A DNA stretch of 32,640 bases, taken from Saccoglossus kowalevskii. Its lineage: Eukaryota > Hemichordata > Enteropneusta > Harrimaniidae. How positions within the stretch are numbered: position 1 is the first letter of the stretch; each line of letters opens with the position of its first letter. Of the stretch, positions 1-13,030 are shown piece after piece. Made by a program: the position numbers and the translations under genes. Under the pieces are notes generated by a model that was not told the origin of the DNA, made no database searches, and worked only from the letters and a program-made list of their open reading frames with translations. The stretch is taken from the NCBI RefSeq assembly GCF_000003605.2, contig NW_003105879.1:1-32640 (forward strand), written 5' to 3'.

Positions 1-1025
1 TACACTATATCAATTACCTGCAGGATATAAGCCACAGAATGTACACTATATCAGTTATATACAAAATATAAGCAACAGAAAGTACACTATATCAGTTACC
101 TACAGGATATAAGCAACAGAATGTACACTATATCAGTTATCTACAGGATATAAACCACAGAATGTACACTATATCAGTTATCTACAGGATATAAGCAACA
201 GAATGTACACTATATCAGTTATCTACAAGATATAAGCCACAGAATGTACACTATATCAGTTATCTACAAGATATAAGCCACAGAATGTACACTATATCAG
301 TTACCTATAGGATATAAGCCACAGAATGTACACTATATCAGTTACCTACAGGATATAAGCCACAGAATGTACACTATATCAGTTACCTACAGGATATAAG
401 CCACAGAATGTACACTATATCAGTTATCTACAAGATATAAGCCACAGAATGTACACTATATCAGTTATCTACAAGATATAAGCCACAGAATGTACACTAT
501 ATCAGTTACCTACAGGATATAAGCCACCGAATGTACACTATATCAGTTATATACAAGATATAAGCCACAGAATGTACACTATATCAGTTATCTACAAGAT
601 ATAAGCCACAGAATGTACACTATATCAGTTACCTACAGGATATAAGCCACAGAATGTACACTATATCAGTTACCTACAGGATATAAGCCACAGAATGTAC
701 ACTATATCAGTTACCTACAAGATATAAGCCACATAATGTACACTATATCAGTTATCTACAAGATATAAGCCACAGAATGTACACTATATCAGTTACCTAC
801 AGGATATAAGCCACAGAATGTACACTTTATCAGTTATCTACAAGATATAAGCCACAGAATGTACACTATATCAGTTACCTACAGGATATAAGCCACAGAA
901 TGTACACTATATCAGTTATCTACAAGATATAAGCCACAGAATGTACACTATATCAGTTACCTACAGGATATAAGCCACAGAATGTACACTATATCAGTTA
1001 CCTACAGGATATAAGCCACAGAATG

Positions 1026-1066
1026 TACACTATATCAGTTACCTACAGGATATAAGCCACAGAATG
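1026..1066 (+). repeat. Reference consensus monomer (type A)
   Basis: This copy matches the consensus at all 41 positions and defines the numbering used throughout (T of TACACTATAT = 1). Landmarks are TATAT at 6-10, CAGTTACC at 11-18, CAGGATATAA at 21-30, GCCACAGAAT at 31-40 and G at 41. Joined to the next unit it gives the palindrome TGTACA across the monomer boundary. Type A is defined by C17 and G23; type B by T17 and A23 (for example in the unit starting at 903). Mixed types (T17/G23 and C17/A23) also occur. Confidence 0.95.
1030..1056. other. Imperfect inverted repeat within each monomer (example)
   Basis: CTATATC at monomer positions 5-11 can pair with GATATAAG at 24-31, leaving one unpaired A (position 29) and a 12-base loop. 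It is present in every near-consensus monomer, so single strands or transcripts of the array could form regularly spaced weak hairpins. Variants G31A and G24A/C disturb the stem ends and show no visible compensating changes, so there is no evidence of selection for it. Confidence 0.4.
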
Positions 1067-2349
1067 TACACTATATCAGTTACCTACAGGATATAAGCCA
1101 CAGAATGTACACTATATCAGTTACCTACAGGATATAAGCCACAGAATGTACACTATATCAGTTACCTACAGCATATAAGCCACAGAATGTACACTATATC
1201 AGTTACCTACAGGATATAAGCCACAGAATGTACACTATATCAGTTACCTACAGGATATAAGCCACAGAATGTACACTATATCAGTTACCTACAGGATATA
1301 AGCCACAGAATGTACACTATATCAGTTACCTGCAGCATATAAGCCACAGAATTTACACTATATCAGTTATCCACAAGATATAAGCCACAGAATGTACACT
1401 ATATCAGTTACCTACAGGATATAAGCCACAGAATGTACACTATATCAGTTATATACAAAATATAAGCAACAGAAAGTACACTATATCAGTTACCTACAGG
1501 ATATAAGCAACAGAATGTACACTATATCAGTTATCTACAGGATATAAACCACCGAATGTACACTATATCAGTTATCTACAGGATATAAGCAACAGAATGT
1601 ACACTATATCAGTTATCTACAGGATATTAGCCACAGAATGTACACTATATCAGTTATCTACAGGATATAAGCAACAGAATTTACACTATATCAGTTACCT
1701 ACAGAATATAACCCACATAATGTACACTATATCAGTTACCTACAAGATATAAGCCACAGAATGTACACTATATCAGTTACCTACAGGATATAAGCCACAG
1801 AATGTACACTATATCAGTTACCTACAGGATATAAGCCACAGAATATACAATATATCAGTTATCTACAAGATATAAGCCACAGAATGTACACTATATCAAT
1901 TACCTACAGGATATAAACCACAGAATGTACACTATATCAGTTACCTACAGGATATAAGCCACAGAATGTACACTATATCAGTTATCTACAAGATATAAGC
2001 CACAGAATGTACACTATATCAGTTACCTACAGGATATAAGCCACAGAATGTACACTATATCAGTTACCTACAGGATATAAGCCACAGAATGTACACTATA
2101 TCAGTCACCTACAGGATATAAGCCACAGAATGTACACTATATCAGTTACCTACAGCATATAAGCCACAGAATGTACACTATATCAGTTACCTATAGGATA
2201 TAAACCACAGAATGTACACTATATCAGTTACCTACAGGATATAAGCAACAGAATGTACACTATATCAGTTATCTACAGGATATAAGCAACAGAATGTACA
2301 CTATATCAGTTACCTACAGGATATAAGCCACAGAATGTACACTATATCA

Positions 2350-2680
2350 GTTACCTACAGGATATAAACCACAGAATGTACACTATATCAGTTACCTACA
2401 GGATATAAGCCACAGAATGTACACTATATCAGTTATGTACACGATATAAGCCTCAGAATGTACACTATATCAGTTACCTACAAGATATAAGCCACAGAAT
2501 GTACACTATATCAGTTATCTACAAGATATAAGCCACAGAATGTACACTATATCAGTCATCTACAAGATATAAGCCACAGAATGTACACTATATCAGTTAC
2601 CTACAGGATATAAGCCACATAATGTACACTATATCAGTTATCTACAAGATATAAGCCACAGAATGTACACTATATCAGTT
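2350..2680. repeat. Two-copy block with GTTATGTACACGAT, copy 1
   Basis: The rare monomer GTTATGTACACGATATAAG ending CCTCAGAATG begins its variant part at 2432 and is followed three monomers later by AGTCATC and then CACATAATG. This order recurs 19,519 bases downstream, equal to 476 monomers plus the net three inserted bases. Confidence 0.85.
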
Positions 2681-3570
2681 ATCTACAAGATATAAGCCAC
2701 AGAATGTACACTATATCAGTTACCTACAGGATATAAGCCACAGAATGTACACTATATCAGTTATCTACAAGATATAAGCCACAGAATGTACACTATATCA
2801 GTTACCTACAGGATATAAGCAACAGAATGTACACTATATCAGTTACCTACAAGATATAAGCCACAGAATGTACACTATATCAGTTATCTACAAGATATAA
2901 GCCACATAATGTACACTATATCAGTTACCTACAGGATATAAGCCACAGAATGTACACTATATCAGTTACCTACAGGATATAAGCCACAGAATGTACACTA
3001 TATCAGTTATCTACAAGATATAAGCCACATAATGTACACTATATCAGTTACCTACAGGATATAAGCCACAGAATGTACACTATATCAGTTACCTACAGGA
3101 TATAAGCAACAGAATGTACACTATATCAGTTACCTACAGGATATAAGCAACAGAATGTACACTATATCAATTACCTACAGGATATAAGCCACAGAATGTA
3201 CACTATATCAGTTATATACAAAATATAAGCAACAGAAAGTACACTATATCAGTTACCTACAGGATATAAGCAACAGAATGTACACTATATCAGTTATCTA
3301 CAAGATATAAGCAACAGAATGTACACTATATCAGTTATCTACAAGATATAAGCCACAGAATGTACACTATATCAGTTACCTACAAGATATAAGCCACAGA
3401 ATGTACACTATATCAGTTACCTACAGGATATAAGCCACAGAATGTACACTATATCAGTTACCTACAGGATATAAGCCACATAATGTACACTATATCAGTT
3501 ATCTACAAGATATAAGCCACGGAATGTACACTATATCAGTTACCTACAGGATATAAGCCACAGAATGTAC

Positions 3571-4923
3571 ACAATATCAGTTACCTACAGGATATAAGCC
3601 ACAGAATGTACACTATATCAGTTACCTACAGGATATAAGCCACAGAATGTACACTTTATCAGTTACCTACAGCATATAAGCGACAGAATGTACACTATAT
3701 CAGTTACCTACAGGATATAAACCACAGAATGTACACTATATCAGTTATATACAAGATATAAGCCACAGAATGTACACTATATCAGTTACCTACAGGATAT
3801 AAGCAACAGAATGTACACTATATCAGTTATCTACAGGATATAAACCACAGAATGTACACTATATCAGTTATCTACAGGATATAAGCAACAGAATGTACAC
3901 TATATCAGTTATCTACAGGATATTAGCCACAGAATGTACACTATATCAGTTATCTACAGGATATAAGCAACAGAATTTACACTATATCAGTTACCTACAG
4001 AATATAAGCCACAGAATGTACACTATATCAGTTACCTACAAGATATAAGCCACAGAATGTACACTATATCAGTTACCTACAGGATATTAGCCACATAATG
4101 TACACTGTATCAGTTACCTACAGGATATAAGCCACAGAATGTACACTATATCAATTACCTACATGATAAAAGCCACAGAATGTACACTATATCAGTCACC
4201 TACAGGATATAAGCCACAGAATGTACACTATATCAGTTACCTACAGCATATAAGCCACAGAATGTACACTATATCAGTTACCTACAGGATATAAACCACA
4301 GAATGTACACTATATTAGTTACCTACAGGATATAAGCCACAGAATGTATACTATATCAGTTATCTACAAGATATAAGCCACAGAATGTACACTACATCAG
4401 TTACTTACAGGATATAAGCCACAGAATGTACACTATATCAGTTACCTACAGGATATAAGCCACAGAATGTACACTATATCAGTTACCTACAGGATATAAG
4501 CCACAGAATGTACACTATATCAGTTACCTACAGCATATAAGCCACAGAATGTACACTATATCAGTTACCTACAGGATATAAACCACAGAATGTACACTAT
4601 ATCAGTTACCTACAGGATATAAGCAACAGAATGTACACTATATCAGTTACCTACAGGATATAAGCAACAGAATGTACACTATATCAATTACCTACTGGAT
4701 ATAAGCCACAGAATGTACACTATATCAGTTATATACAAAATATAAGCAACAGAAAGTACACTATATCAGTTACCTACAGGATATAAGCAACAGAATATAC
4801 ACTATATCAGTTATCTACAAGATATAAGCCACAGAATGTACAGTATATCAATTACCTACAGGATATAAACCACAGATTGTACACTATATCAGTTACCTAC
4901 AGGATATAAGCCACAGAATGTAC
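3571..4923. repeat. 1,353-bp (33-monomer) tandem duplication, copy 1
   Basis: Rare markers in order are ACAATAT (3571), ACTTTAT (about 3653), AGCGAC (about 3680), GATATT (3919), AATTTAC, the shortened-looking ACATGATAAAAG (4161), AGTCACC, TATATTAG (4311), GTATAC and K at 4716. Each recurs exactly 1,353 bases downstream. The right end is set by the start of the next copy. Confidence 0.85.
3778..4110. repeat. Two-copy block ending in CACTGTATC, copy 1
   Basis: Marker order is C33A, T17 with G31A, C33A, A29T, C33A with G41T, G24A, A23, then A29T with G37T running into TACACTGTATC (4101). The identical order ends at 26814. This overlaps the 33-monomer tandem block, whose second copy lacks CACTGTATC. 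Confidence 0.85.
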
Positions 4924-6107
4924 ACAATATCAGTTACCTACAGGATATAAGCCACAGAATGTACACTATATCAGTTACCTACAGGATATAAGGCACAGAA
5001 TGTACACTTTATCAGTTACCTACAGCATATAAGCGACAGAATGTACACTATATCAGTTACCTACAGGATATAAACCACAGAATGTACACTATATCAGTTA
5101 CCTACAGGATATAAGCAACAGACAGTACACTATATCAGTTACCTACAGGATATAAGCAACAGAATGTACACTATATCAGTTATCTACAGGATATAAACCA
5201 CAGAATGTACACTATATCAGTTATCTACAGGATATAAGCAACAGAATATACACTATATCAGTTATCTACAGGATATTAGCCACAGAATGTACACTATATT
5301 AGTTATCTACAGGATATATGCAACAGAATTTACACTATATCAGTTACCTACAGGATATAAACCACAGAATGTACACTATATCAGTTACCTACAGGATATA
5401 AGCCACAGAATGTACACTATATCAGTTACCTACAAGATATGAGCCACAGAATGTACACTATATCAGTTACCTACAGGATATAAGCCACAGAATGTACACT
5501 ATATCAATTACCTACATGATAAAAGCCACAGAATGTACACTATATCAGTCACCTACAGGATATAAGCCACAGAATGTACACTATATCAGTTACCTACAGC
5601 ATATAAGCCACAGAATGTACACTATATCAGTTACCTACAGGATATAAACCACAGAATGTACACTATATTAGTTACCTACAGGATATAAGCCACAGAATGT
5701 ATACTATATCAGTTATCTACAAGATATAAGCCACAGAATGTACACTATATCAGTTACCTACAGGATATAAGCCACAGAATGTACACTATATCAGTTACCT
5801 ACAGGATATAAGCCACAGAATGTACACTATATCAGTTACCTACAGGATATATGCCACAGAATGTACACTATATCAGGTACCTACAGCATATAAGCCACAG
5901 AATGTACACTATATCAGTTACCTACAGGATATAAACCACAGAATGTACACTATATCAGTTACCTACAGGATATAAGCAACAGAATGTACACTATATCAGT
6001 TACCTACAGGATATAAGCAACAGAATGTACACTATATCAATTACCTACTGGATATAAGCCACAGAATGTACACTATATCAGTTATATACAAAGATATAAG
6101 CAACAGA
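4924..6107. repeat. 1,353-bp tandem duplication, copy 2
   Basis: Repeats the marker order of 3571-4754 at an offset of 1,353 bases: ACAATAT 4924, GATATT 5272, ACATGAT 5514, TATATTAG 5664, K 6069. Private differences include AAGGCAC near 4990, GACAGTAC near 5122 and the inserted base in the K monomer. Past the K monomer the two copies stop matching. Confidence 0.85.
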
Positions 6108-6209
6108 AAGTACACTATATCAGTTACCTACAGGATATAAGCAACAGAATGTACACTATATCAGTTACTACAGGATATAAGCAACAGAATGTACAGTATA
6201 TCAGTTACT
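6069..6209. other. Indel cluster 1 (+1, -1, -1)
   Basis: One inserted base in a K monomer (ACAAAGATATAAG, 6088-6093) is followed by loss of one C at 6168 and at 6208 (TTACTACAGG). The monomer between also has GTACAGTAT. Adjacent monomers for more than 6 kb upstream show no length change. Confidence 0.8.
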
Positions 6210-8117
6210 ACAGGATATAAGCCACAGAATTTACACTATATCAGTTACCTACAGGATATAAGCCACAGAATGTACACTATATCAGTTACCTACAGGATAT
6301 AAGCCACAGAATGTACACTATATCAGTTACCTACAGGATATAAGCCACAGAATGTACACTATATCAGTTACCTACAGGTTATAAGCCACAGAATGTACAC
6401 TATATCAATTACCTACAGGATATAAGCAACAGAATGTACACTATATCAATTATCTACAGGATATAAACCACAGAATGTACACTATATCAGTTACCTACAG
6501 GATATAAGCAACAGAATGTACACTATATCAGTTACCTACAGGATATAAGCAACAGAATGTACACTATATCAATTACCTACAGGATATAAGCCACAGAATG
6601 TACACTATATCAGTTATATACAAAATATAAGCAACAGAAAGTGAACTATATCAGTTACCTACAGGATATAAGCAACAGAATGTACACTATATCAGTTATC
6701 TACAGGATATAAACCACAGAATGTACACTATATCAGTTATCTACAGGATATAAGCAACAGAATGTACACTATATCAGTTATCTACAGGATATAAGCCACA
6801 GAATGTACACTATATCAGTTATCTACAGGATATAAGCAACAGAATTTACACTATATCAGTTACCTACAGAATATAAGCCACAGAATGTACACTATATCAG
6901 TTACCTACAGAATATAAGCCACAGAATGTACACTATATCAGTTACCTACAGGATATAAGTCACAGAATGTACACTATATCAGTTATCTACAGGATATAAG
7001 CCACAGAATGTACACTATATCAGTTATCTACAAGATATAAGCCACAGAATGTACACTATATCAGTTATCTACAAGATATAAGCCACAGAATGTACACTAT
7101 ATCAGTTATCTACAGGATATAAGCCACAGAATGTACACTATATCAGTTATCTACAAGATATAAGCCACAGAATGTACACTATATCAGTTACCTACAGGAT
7201 ATAAGCCACAGAATGTACACTATATCAGTTACCTACAGGATATAAGCCACAGAATGTACACTATATCAGTTACCTACAGGATATAAGCCACAGAATGTAC
7301 ACTATATCAGTTACCTACAGGATATAAGCCACAGAATGTACACTATATCAGTTACCTACAGGATATAAGCAACAGAATGTACACTATATCAGTTACCTAC
7401 AGGATATAAGCAACAGAATGTACACTATATCACTTATCTACAGGATATAAGCAACAGAATGTACACTATATCAGTTATCTACAGGATATAAGCCACAGAA
7501 TGTACACTATATCAGTTACCTACAGGATATAAACCACAGAATGTACACTATATCAGTTATCTACAGGATATAAGCCACAGAATGTACACTATATCAGTTA
7601 TCTACAGGATATAAGCCACAGAATGTACACTATATCAGTTACCTACAGGATATAAGCAACATAATGTACACTATATCAGTTATCTACAGGATATAAGCCA
7701 CAGAATGTACACTATATCAGTTACCTACAGGATATAAGCCACAGAATGTACACTATATCAGTTATCTACAAGATATAAGCCACAGAATGTACACTATATC
7801 AGTTATCTACAAGATATAAGCCACAGAATGTACACTATATCAGTTACCTACAGGATATAAGCCACCGAATGTACACTATATCAGTTATCTACAAGATATA
7901 AGCCACAGAATGTACACTATATCAGTTACCTACAGGATATAAGCCACAGAATGTACACTATATCAGTTACCTACAGGATATAAGCCACAGAATGTACACT
8001 ATATCAGTTACCTACAGGATATAAGCCACAGAATGTACACTATATCAGTTACCTACAGCATATAAGCCACAGAATGTACACTATATCAGTTACCTACAGG
8101 ATATAAGCAACAGAATG

Positions 8118-8280
8118 TACACTATATCAATTACCTACAGGATATAAGCCACAGAATGTACACTATATCAGTTATATACAAAATATAAGCAACAGAAAGT
8201 ACACTATATCAATTACTACAGGATATAAGCCACAGAATGTACACTATATCAGTTATATACAAAATATAAGCAACAGAAAG
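8118..8280. repeat. Double K cassette, copy 1
   Basis: Order is A13 monomer, K, A13 monomer, K. The second A13 monomer is 40 bases long because one C is missing at 8216. The cassette is followed by one extra C33A monomer ending GAAAG that the sister cassette at 10208 lacks, which shifts the offset between the two blocks from 2,091 to 2,050 bases. Confidence 0.85.
8200..8239. other. Single 40-base monomer
   Basis: One C of the CC pair at monomer positions 17-18 is missing (8216) in the A13 monomer between two K units. The equivalent monomers in the other double K cassettes are 41 bases. Confidence 0.85.
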
Positions 8281-8444
8281 TACACTATATCAGTTACCTA
8301 CAGGATATAAGCAACAGAAAGTACACTATATCAGTTACCTACAGGATATAAGCAACAGAATGTACACTATATCAGTTATCTACAGGATATAAACCACAGA
8401 ATGTACACTATATCAGTTATCTACAGGATATAAGCAACAGAATG

Positions 8445-8567
8445 TACACTATATCAGTTATCTACAGGATATTAGCCACGGAATGTACACTATATCAGTT
8501 ATCTACAGGATATAAGCAACAGAATTTACACTATATCAGTTACCTACAGAATATAAGCCACAGAACG
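8445..8567. repeat. Three-monomer barcode GATATT / AATTTAC / AACGTAC, copy 1
   Basis: Consecutive monomers carry A29T with A36G (GATATTAGCCACGG), then C33A with G41T (GCAACAGAATTTAC), then G24A with T40C (CAGAATAT, GAACGTAC). The same rare combination recurs at 10495, 20873 and 28249, each time the same few monomers downstream of a double K cassette, which marks a four-copy block of at least about 450 bases. Confidence 0.85.
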
Positions 8568-10207
8568 TACACTATATCAGTTACCTACAAGATATAAGCC
8601 ACAGAATGTACACTATATCAGTTACCTACAGGATATAAGCCACAGAATGTACACTATATCAGTTACCTACAGGATATAAGCCACAGAATGTACACTATAT
8701 CAGTTATCTACAAGATATAAGCCACAGAATGTACACTATATCAGTTACCTACAGGATATAAGCCACAGAATGTACACTATATCAGTTACCTACAGGATAT
8801 AAGCCACAGAATGTACACTATATCAGTTACCTACAGGATATAAGCCACAGAATGTACACTATATCAGTTACCTACAGCATATAAGCCACAGAATGTACAC
8901 TATATCAGTTACCTACAGGATATAAACCACAGAATGTACACTATATCAGTTACCTACAGGATATAAGCAACAGAATGTACACTATATCAGTTATCTACAG
9001 GATATAAGCAACAGAATGTACACTATATCAGTTATATACAAAATATAAGCAACAGAAAGCACACTATATCAGTTACCTACAGGATATAAGCAACAGAATG
9101 TACACTATATCAGTTATCTACAGGATATAAACCACAGAATGTACACTATATCAGTTATCTACAGGATATAAGCAACAGAATGTACACTATATCAGTTATC
9201 TACAAGATATAAGCCACAGAATGTACACTATATCAGTTACCTACAGGATATAAGCAACAGAATGTACACTATATCAGTTACCTACAGGATATAAGCAACA
9301 TAATGTACACTATATCAGTTATCTACAAGATATAAGCCACAGAATGTACACTATATCAGTTATCTACAAGATATAAGCCACAGAATGTACACTATATCAG
9401 TTACCTATAGGATATAAGCCACAGAATGTACACTATATCAGTTACCTACAGGATATAAGCCACAGAATGTACACTATATCAGTTACCTACAGGATATAAG
9501 CCACAGAATGTACACTATATCAGTTATCTACAAGATATAAGCCACAGAATGTACACTATATCAGTTATCTACAAGATATAAGCCACAAAATGTACACTAT
9601 ATCAGTTACCTACAGGATATAAGCCACCAAATGTACACTATATCAGTTATCTACAAGATATAAGCCACAGAATGTACACTATATCAGTTATCTACAAGAT
9701 ATAAGCCACAGAATGTACACTATATCAGTTACCTACAGGATATAAGCCACAGAATGTACACTATATCAGTTACCTACAGGATATAAGGCACAGAATGTAC
9801 ACTATATCAGTTACCTACAAGATATAAGCCACATAATGTACACTATATCAGTTATCTACAAGATATAAACCACAGAATGTACACTATATCAGTTACCTAC
9901 AGGATATAAACCACATAATGTACACTATATCAGTTATCTACAAGATATAAGCCACAGAATGTACACTATATCAGTTACCTACAGGATATAAACCACAGAA
10001 TGTACACTATATCAGTTATCTACAAGATATAAGCCACATAATGTACACTATATCAGTTACCTACAGGATATAAGCCACAGAATGTACACTATATCAGTTA
10101 CCTACAGGATATAAGCCACAGAATGTACACTATATCAGTTACCTACAGGATATAAGCAACAGAATGTACACTATATCAGTTACCTACAGGATATAAGCAA
10201 CATAATG

Positions 10208-10371
10208 TACACTATATCAATTACCTACAGGATATAAGCCACAGAATGTACACTATATCAGTTATATATAAAATATAAGCAACAGAAAGTACACTATATC
10301 AATTACCTACAGGATATAAGCCACAGAATGTACACTATATCAGTTATATACAAAATATAAGCAACAGAAAG
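10208..10371. repeat. Double K cassette, copy 2
   Basis: Four full-length monomers in the order A13, K, A13, K (164 bases). The first K reads TATATATAAAATATAAG, a private C21T change that distinguishes it from the other cassettes. The monomer just upstream carries C33A and G37T, as in copies 3, 4 and 5. Confidence 0.85.
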
Positions 10372-10494
10372 TACACTATATCAGTTACCTACAGGATATA
10401 AGCAACAGAATGTACACTATATCAGTTATCTACAGGATATAAACCACAGAATGTACACTATATCAGTTATCTACAGGATATAAGCAACAGAATG

Positions 10495-10617
10495 TACACT
10501 ATATCAGTTATCTACAGGATATTAGCCACGGAATGTACACTATATCAGTTATCTACAGGATATAAGCAACAGAATTTACACTATATCAGTTACCTACAGA
10601 ATATAAGCCACAGAACG
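10495..10617. repeat. Three-monomer barcode, copy 2
   Basis: Same three variant monomers as at 8445, offset exactly 2,050 bases (50 monomers). No difference from copy 1 is visible across the three monomers. Confidence 0.85.
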
Positions 10618-12175
10618 TACACTATATCAGTTACCTACAAGATATAAGCCACAGAATGTACACTATATCAGTTACCTACAGGATATAAGCCACAGAATGT
10701 ACACTATATCAGTTACCTACAGGATATAAGCCACAGAATGTACACTATATCAGTTATCTACAAGATATAAGCCACAGAATGTACACTATATCAGTTACCT
10801 ACAGGATATAAGCCACAGAATGTACACTATATCAGTTACCTACAGGATATAAGCCACAGAATGTACACTATATCAGTTACCTACAGGATATAAGCCACAG
10901 AATGTACACTATATCAGTTACCTACAGCATATAAGCCACAGAATGTACACTATATCAGTTACCTACAGGATATAAGCAACAGAATGTACACTATATCAAT
11001 TACCTACAGGATATAAGCCACAGAATGTACACTATATCAGTTATATACAAAATATAAGCAACAGAAAGTACACTATATCAGTTACCTACAGGATATAAGC
11101 AACAGAATGTACACTATATCAGTTATCTACAGGATATAAACCACAGAATGTACACTATATCAGTTATCTACAGGATATAAGCAACAGAATGTACACTATA
11201 TCAGTTATCTACAAGATATAAGCCACAGAATGTACACTATATCAGTTACCTACAGGATATAAGCAACAGAATGTACACTATATCAGTTACCTACAGGATA
11301 TAAGCAACATAATGTACACTATATCAGTTATCTACAAGATATAAGCCACAGAATGTACACTATATCAGTTATCTACAAGATATAAGCCACAGAATGTACA
11401 CTATATCAGTTACCTATAGGATATAAGCCACAGAATGTACACTATATCAGTTACCTACAGGATATAAGCCACAGAATGTACACTATATCAGTTACCTACA
11501 GGATATAAGCCACAGAATGTACACTATATCAGTTATCTACAAGATATAAGCCACAGAATGTACACTATATCAGTTATCTACAAGATATAAGCCACAGAAT
11601 GTACACTATATCAGTTACCTACAGGATATAAGCCACCGAATGTACACTATATCAGTTATCTACAAGATATAAGCCACAGAATGTACACTATATCAGTTAT
11701 CTACAAGATATAAGCCACAGAATGTACACTATATCAGTTACCTACAGGATATAAGCCACAGAATGTACACTATATCAGTTACCTACAGGATATAAGCCAC
11801 AGAATGTACACTATATCAGTTACCTACAAGATATAAGCCACATAATGTACACTATATCAGTTATCTACAAGATATAAGCCACAGAATGTACACTATATCA
11901 GTTACCTACAGGATATAAACCACATAATGTACACTATATCAGTTATCTACAAGATATAAGCCACAGAATGTACACTATATCAGTTATCTACAAGATATAA
12001 GCCACATAATGTACACTATATCAGTTACCTACAGGATATAAGCCACAGAATGTACACTATATCAGTTACCTACAGGATATAAGCCACAGAATGTACACTA
12101 TATCAGTTACCTACAGGATATAAGCAACAGAATGTACACTATATCAGTTACCTACAGGATATAAGCAACATAATG

Positions 12176-12339
12176 TACACTATATCAATTACCTACAGGA
12201 TATAAGCCACAGAATGTACACTATATCAGTTATATACAAAATATAAGCAACAGAAAGTACACTATATCAATTACCTACAGGATATAAGCCACAGAATGTA
12301 CACTATATCAATTATATACAAAATATAAGCCACAGAATG
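12176..12339. repeat. Double K cassette, degenerate copy 3
   Basis: Same four-monomer order, but the last K (12299) has regained C33 and T40 and additionally has A13. It may be a K/A hybrid produced by conversion. Downstream sequence does not follow the usual post-K order (no A29T monomer), so the block breaks near here. Confidence 0.75.
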
Positions 12340-12520
12340 TACACTATATCAGTTACCTACAGGATATAAGCCACAGAATGTACACTATATCAATTACCTA
12401 CAGGATATAAGCCACAGAATGTACACTATATCAGTTACCTACACGATATAAACCACAGAATGTACACTATATCAGTTACCTACAGGATATAAGCCACAGA
12501 ATGTACACTATATCAGTTAT

Positions 12521-13030
12521 CTACACGATATAAGCCACAGAATGTACACTATATCAGTTACCTACAAGATATAAGCCACAGAATGTACACTATATCAGTT
12601 ATCTACAAGATATAAGCAACAGAATGTACACTATATCAGTTATCTACAAGATATAAGCAACAGAATGTACACTATATCAGTTATCTACAAGATATAAGCC
12701 ACAGAATGTAAACTATATCAGTTACCTACAGGATATAAGCAACAGAATGTACACTATATCAGTTACCTACAGGATATAAGCAACAGAATGTACACTATAT
12801 CAGTTACCTACAAGATATAAGCCACATAATGTACACTATATCAGTTATCTACAAGATATAAGCCACAGAATTTACTCTATATCAGTTACCTACAGGATAT
12901 AAGCCACGGAATGTACACTATATCAGTTATCTACAAGATATAAGCCACAGAATGTACACTATATCAGTTACCTGCAGGATATAAGCCACAGAATGTACAC
13001 TATATCACTTACCTACAGGATATAAACAAC
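12521..13030. repeat. Three-copy block (CACGAT to AATTTACTCTAT), copy 1
   Basis: Ordered markers are CACGAT (cytosine at 12526), GTAAACT near 12708, CACATAATG near 12830, GAATTTACTCTAT (TTT at 12871), CCACGG and CCTGCAGG at 12971. The order recurs at 19126 and 32157. This copy has one monomer fewer than the 19-kb copy between CACGAT and TTTACTC. Confidence 0.85.

Larger units (their letters stand above)
944..1312. repeat. Homogenised run of type A monomers
   Basis: Nine consecutive monomers starting at 944 are identical to consensus except for one G24C change in the unit at 1149. Neighbouring stretches mix A, B, K and other variants, so this run looks locally homogenised by recent single-monomer amplification or conversion. 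The run ends at the unit starting 1313, which carries A20G, G24C and G41T. Confidence 0.75.
8118..10207. repeat. About 2-kb higher-order unit, first tandem copy
   Basis: The unit opens with a double K cassette, passes the GATATT/AATTTAC/AACGTAC barcode, a GCATAT monomer, a lone K at 9019, CCTATAGG near 9406 and CACATAATG near 9831. The same ordered markers follow from 10208. From the lone K to about 9930 the offset to the next copy is a constant 2,009 bases. Copy lengths differ (51 versus 48 monomers) through whole-monomer gains or losses. Confidence 0.8.
10208..12175. repeat. About 2-kb higher-order unit, second tandem copy
   Basis: Ordered markers repeat those of 8118-10207. Point differences from the first copy include G37 at about 11600 where the first copy has A37 (GCCACAAAATG), CCACCG at 11632-11637 for CCACCA at 9623-9628, and AAGCC for AAGGC near 9786. 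The unit ends at the third double K cassette at 12176. Confidence 0.8.

Noticed and set aside
42-82. Replication-origin-like (yeast ACS) match on the reverse strand of K monomers
   Set aside because: The best alignment I can make to the 11-base consensus has two mismatches, which is expected by chance in A/T-rich DNA, and the host is unknown.
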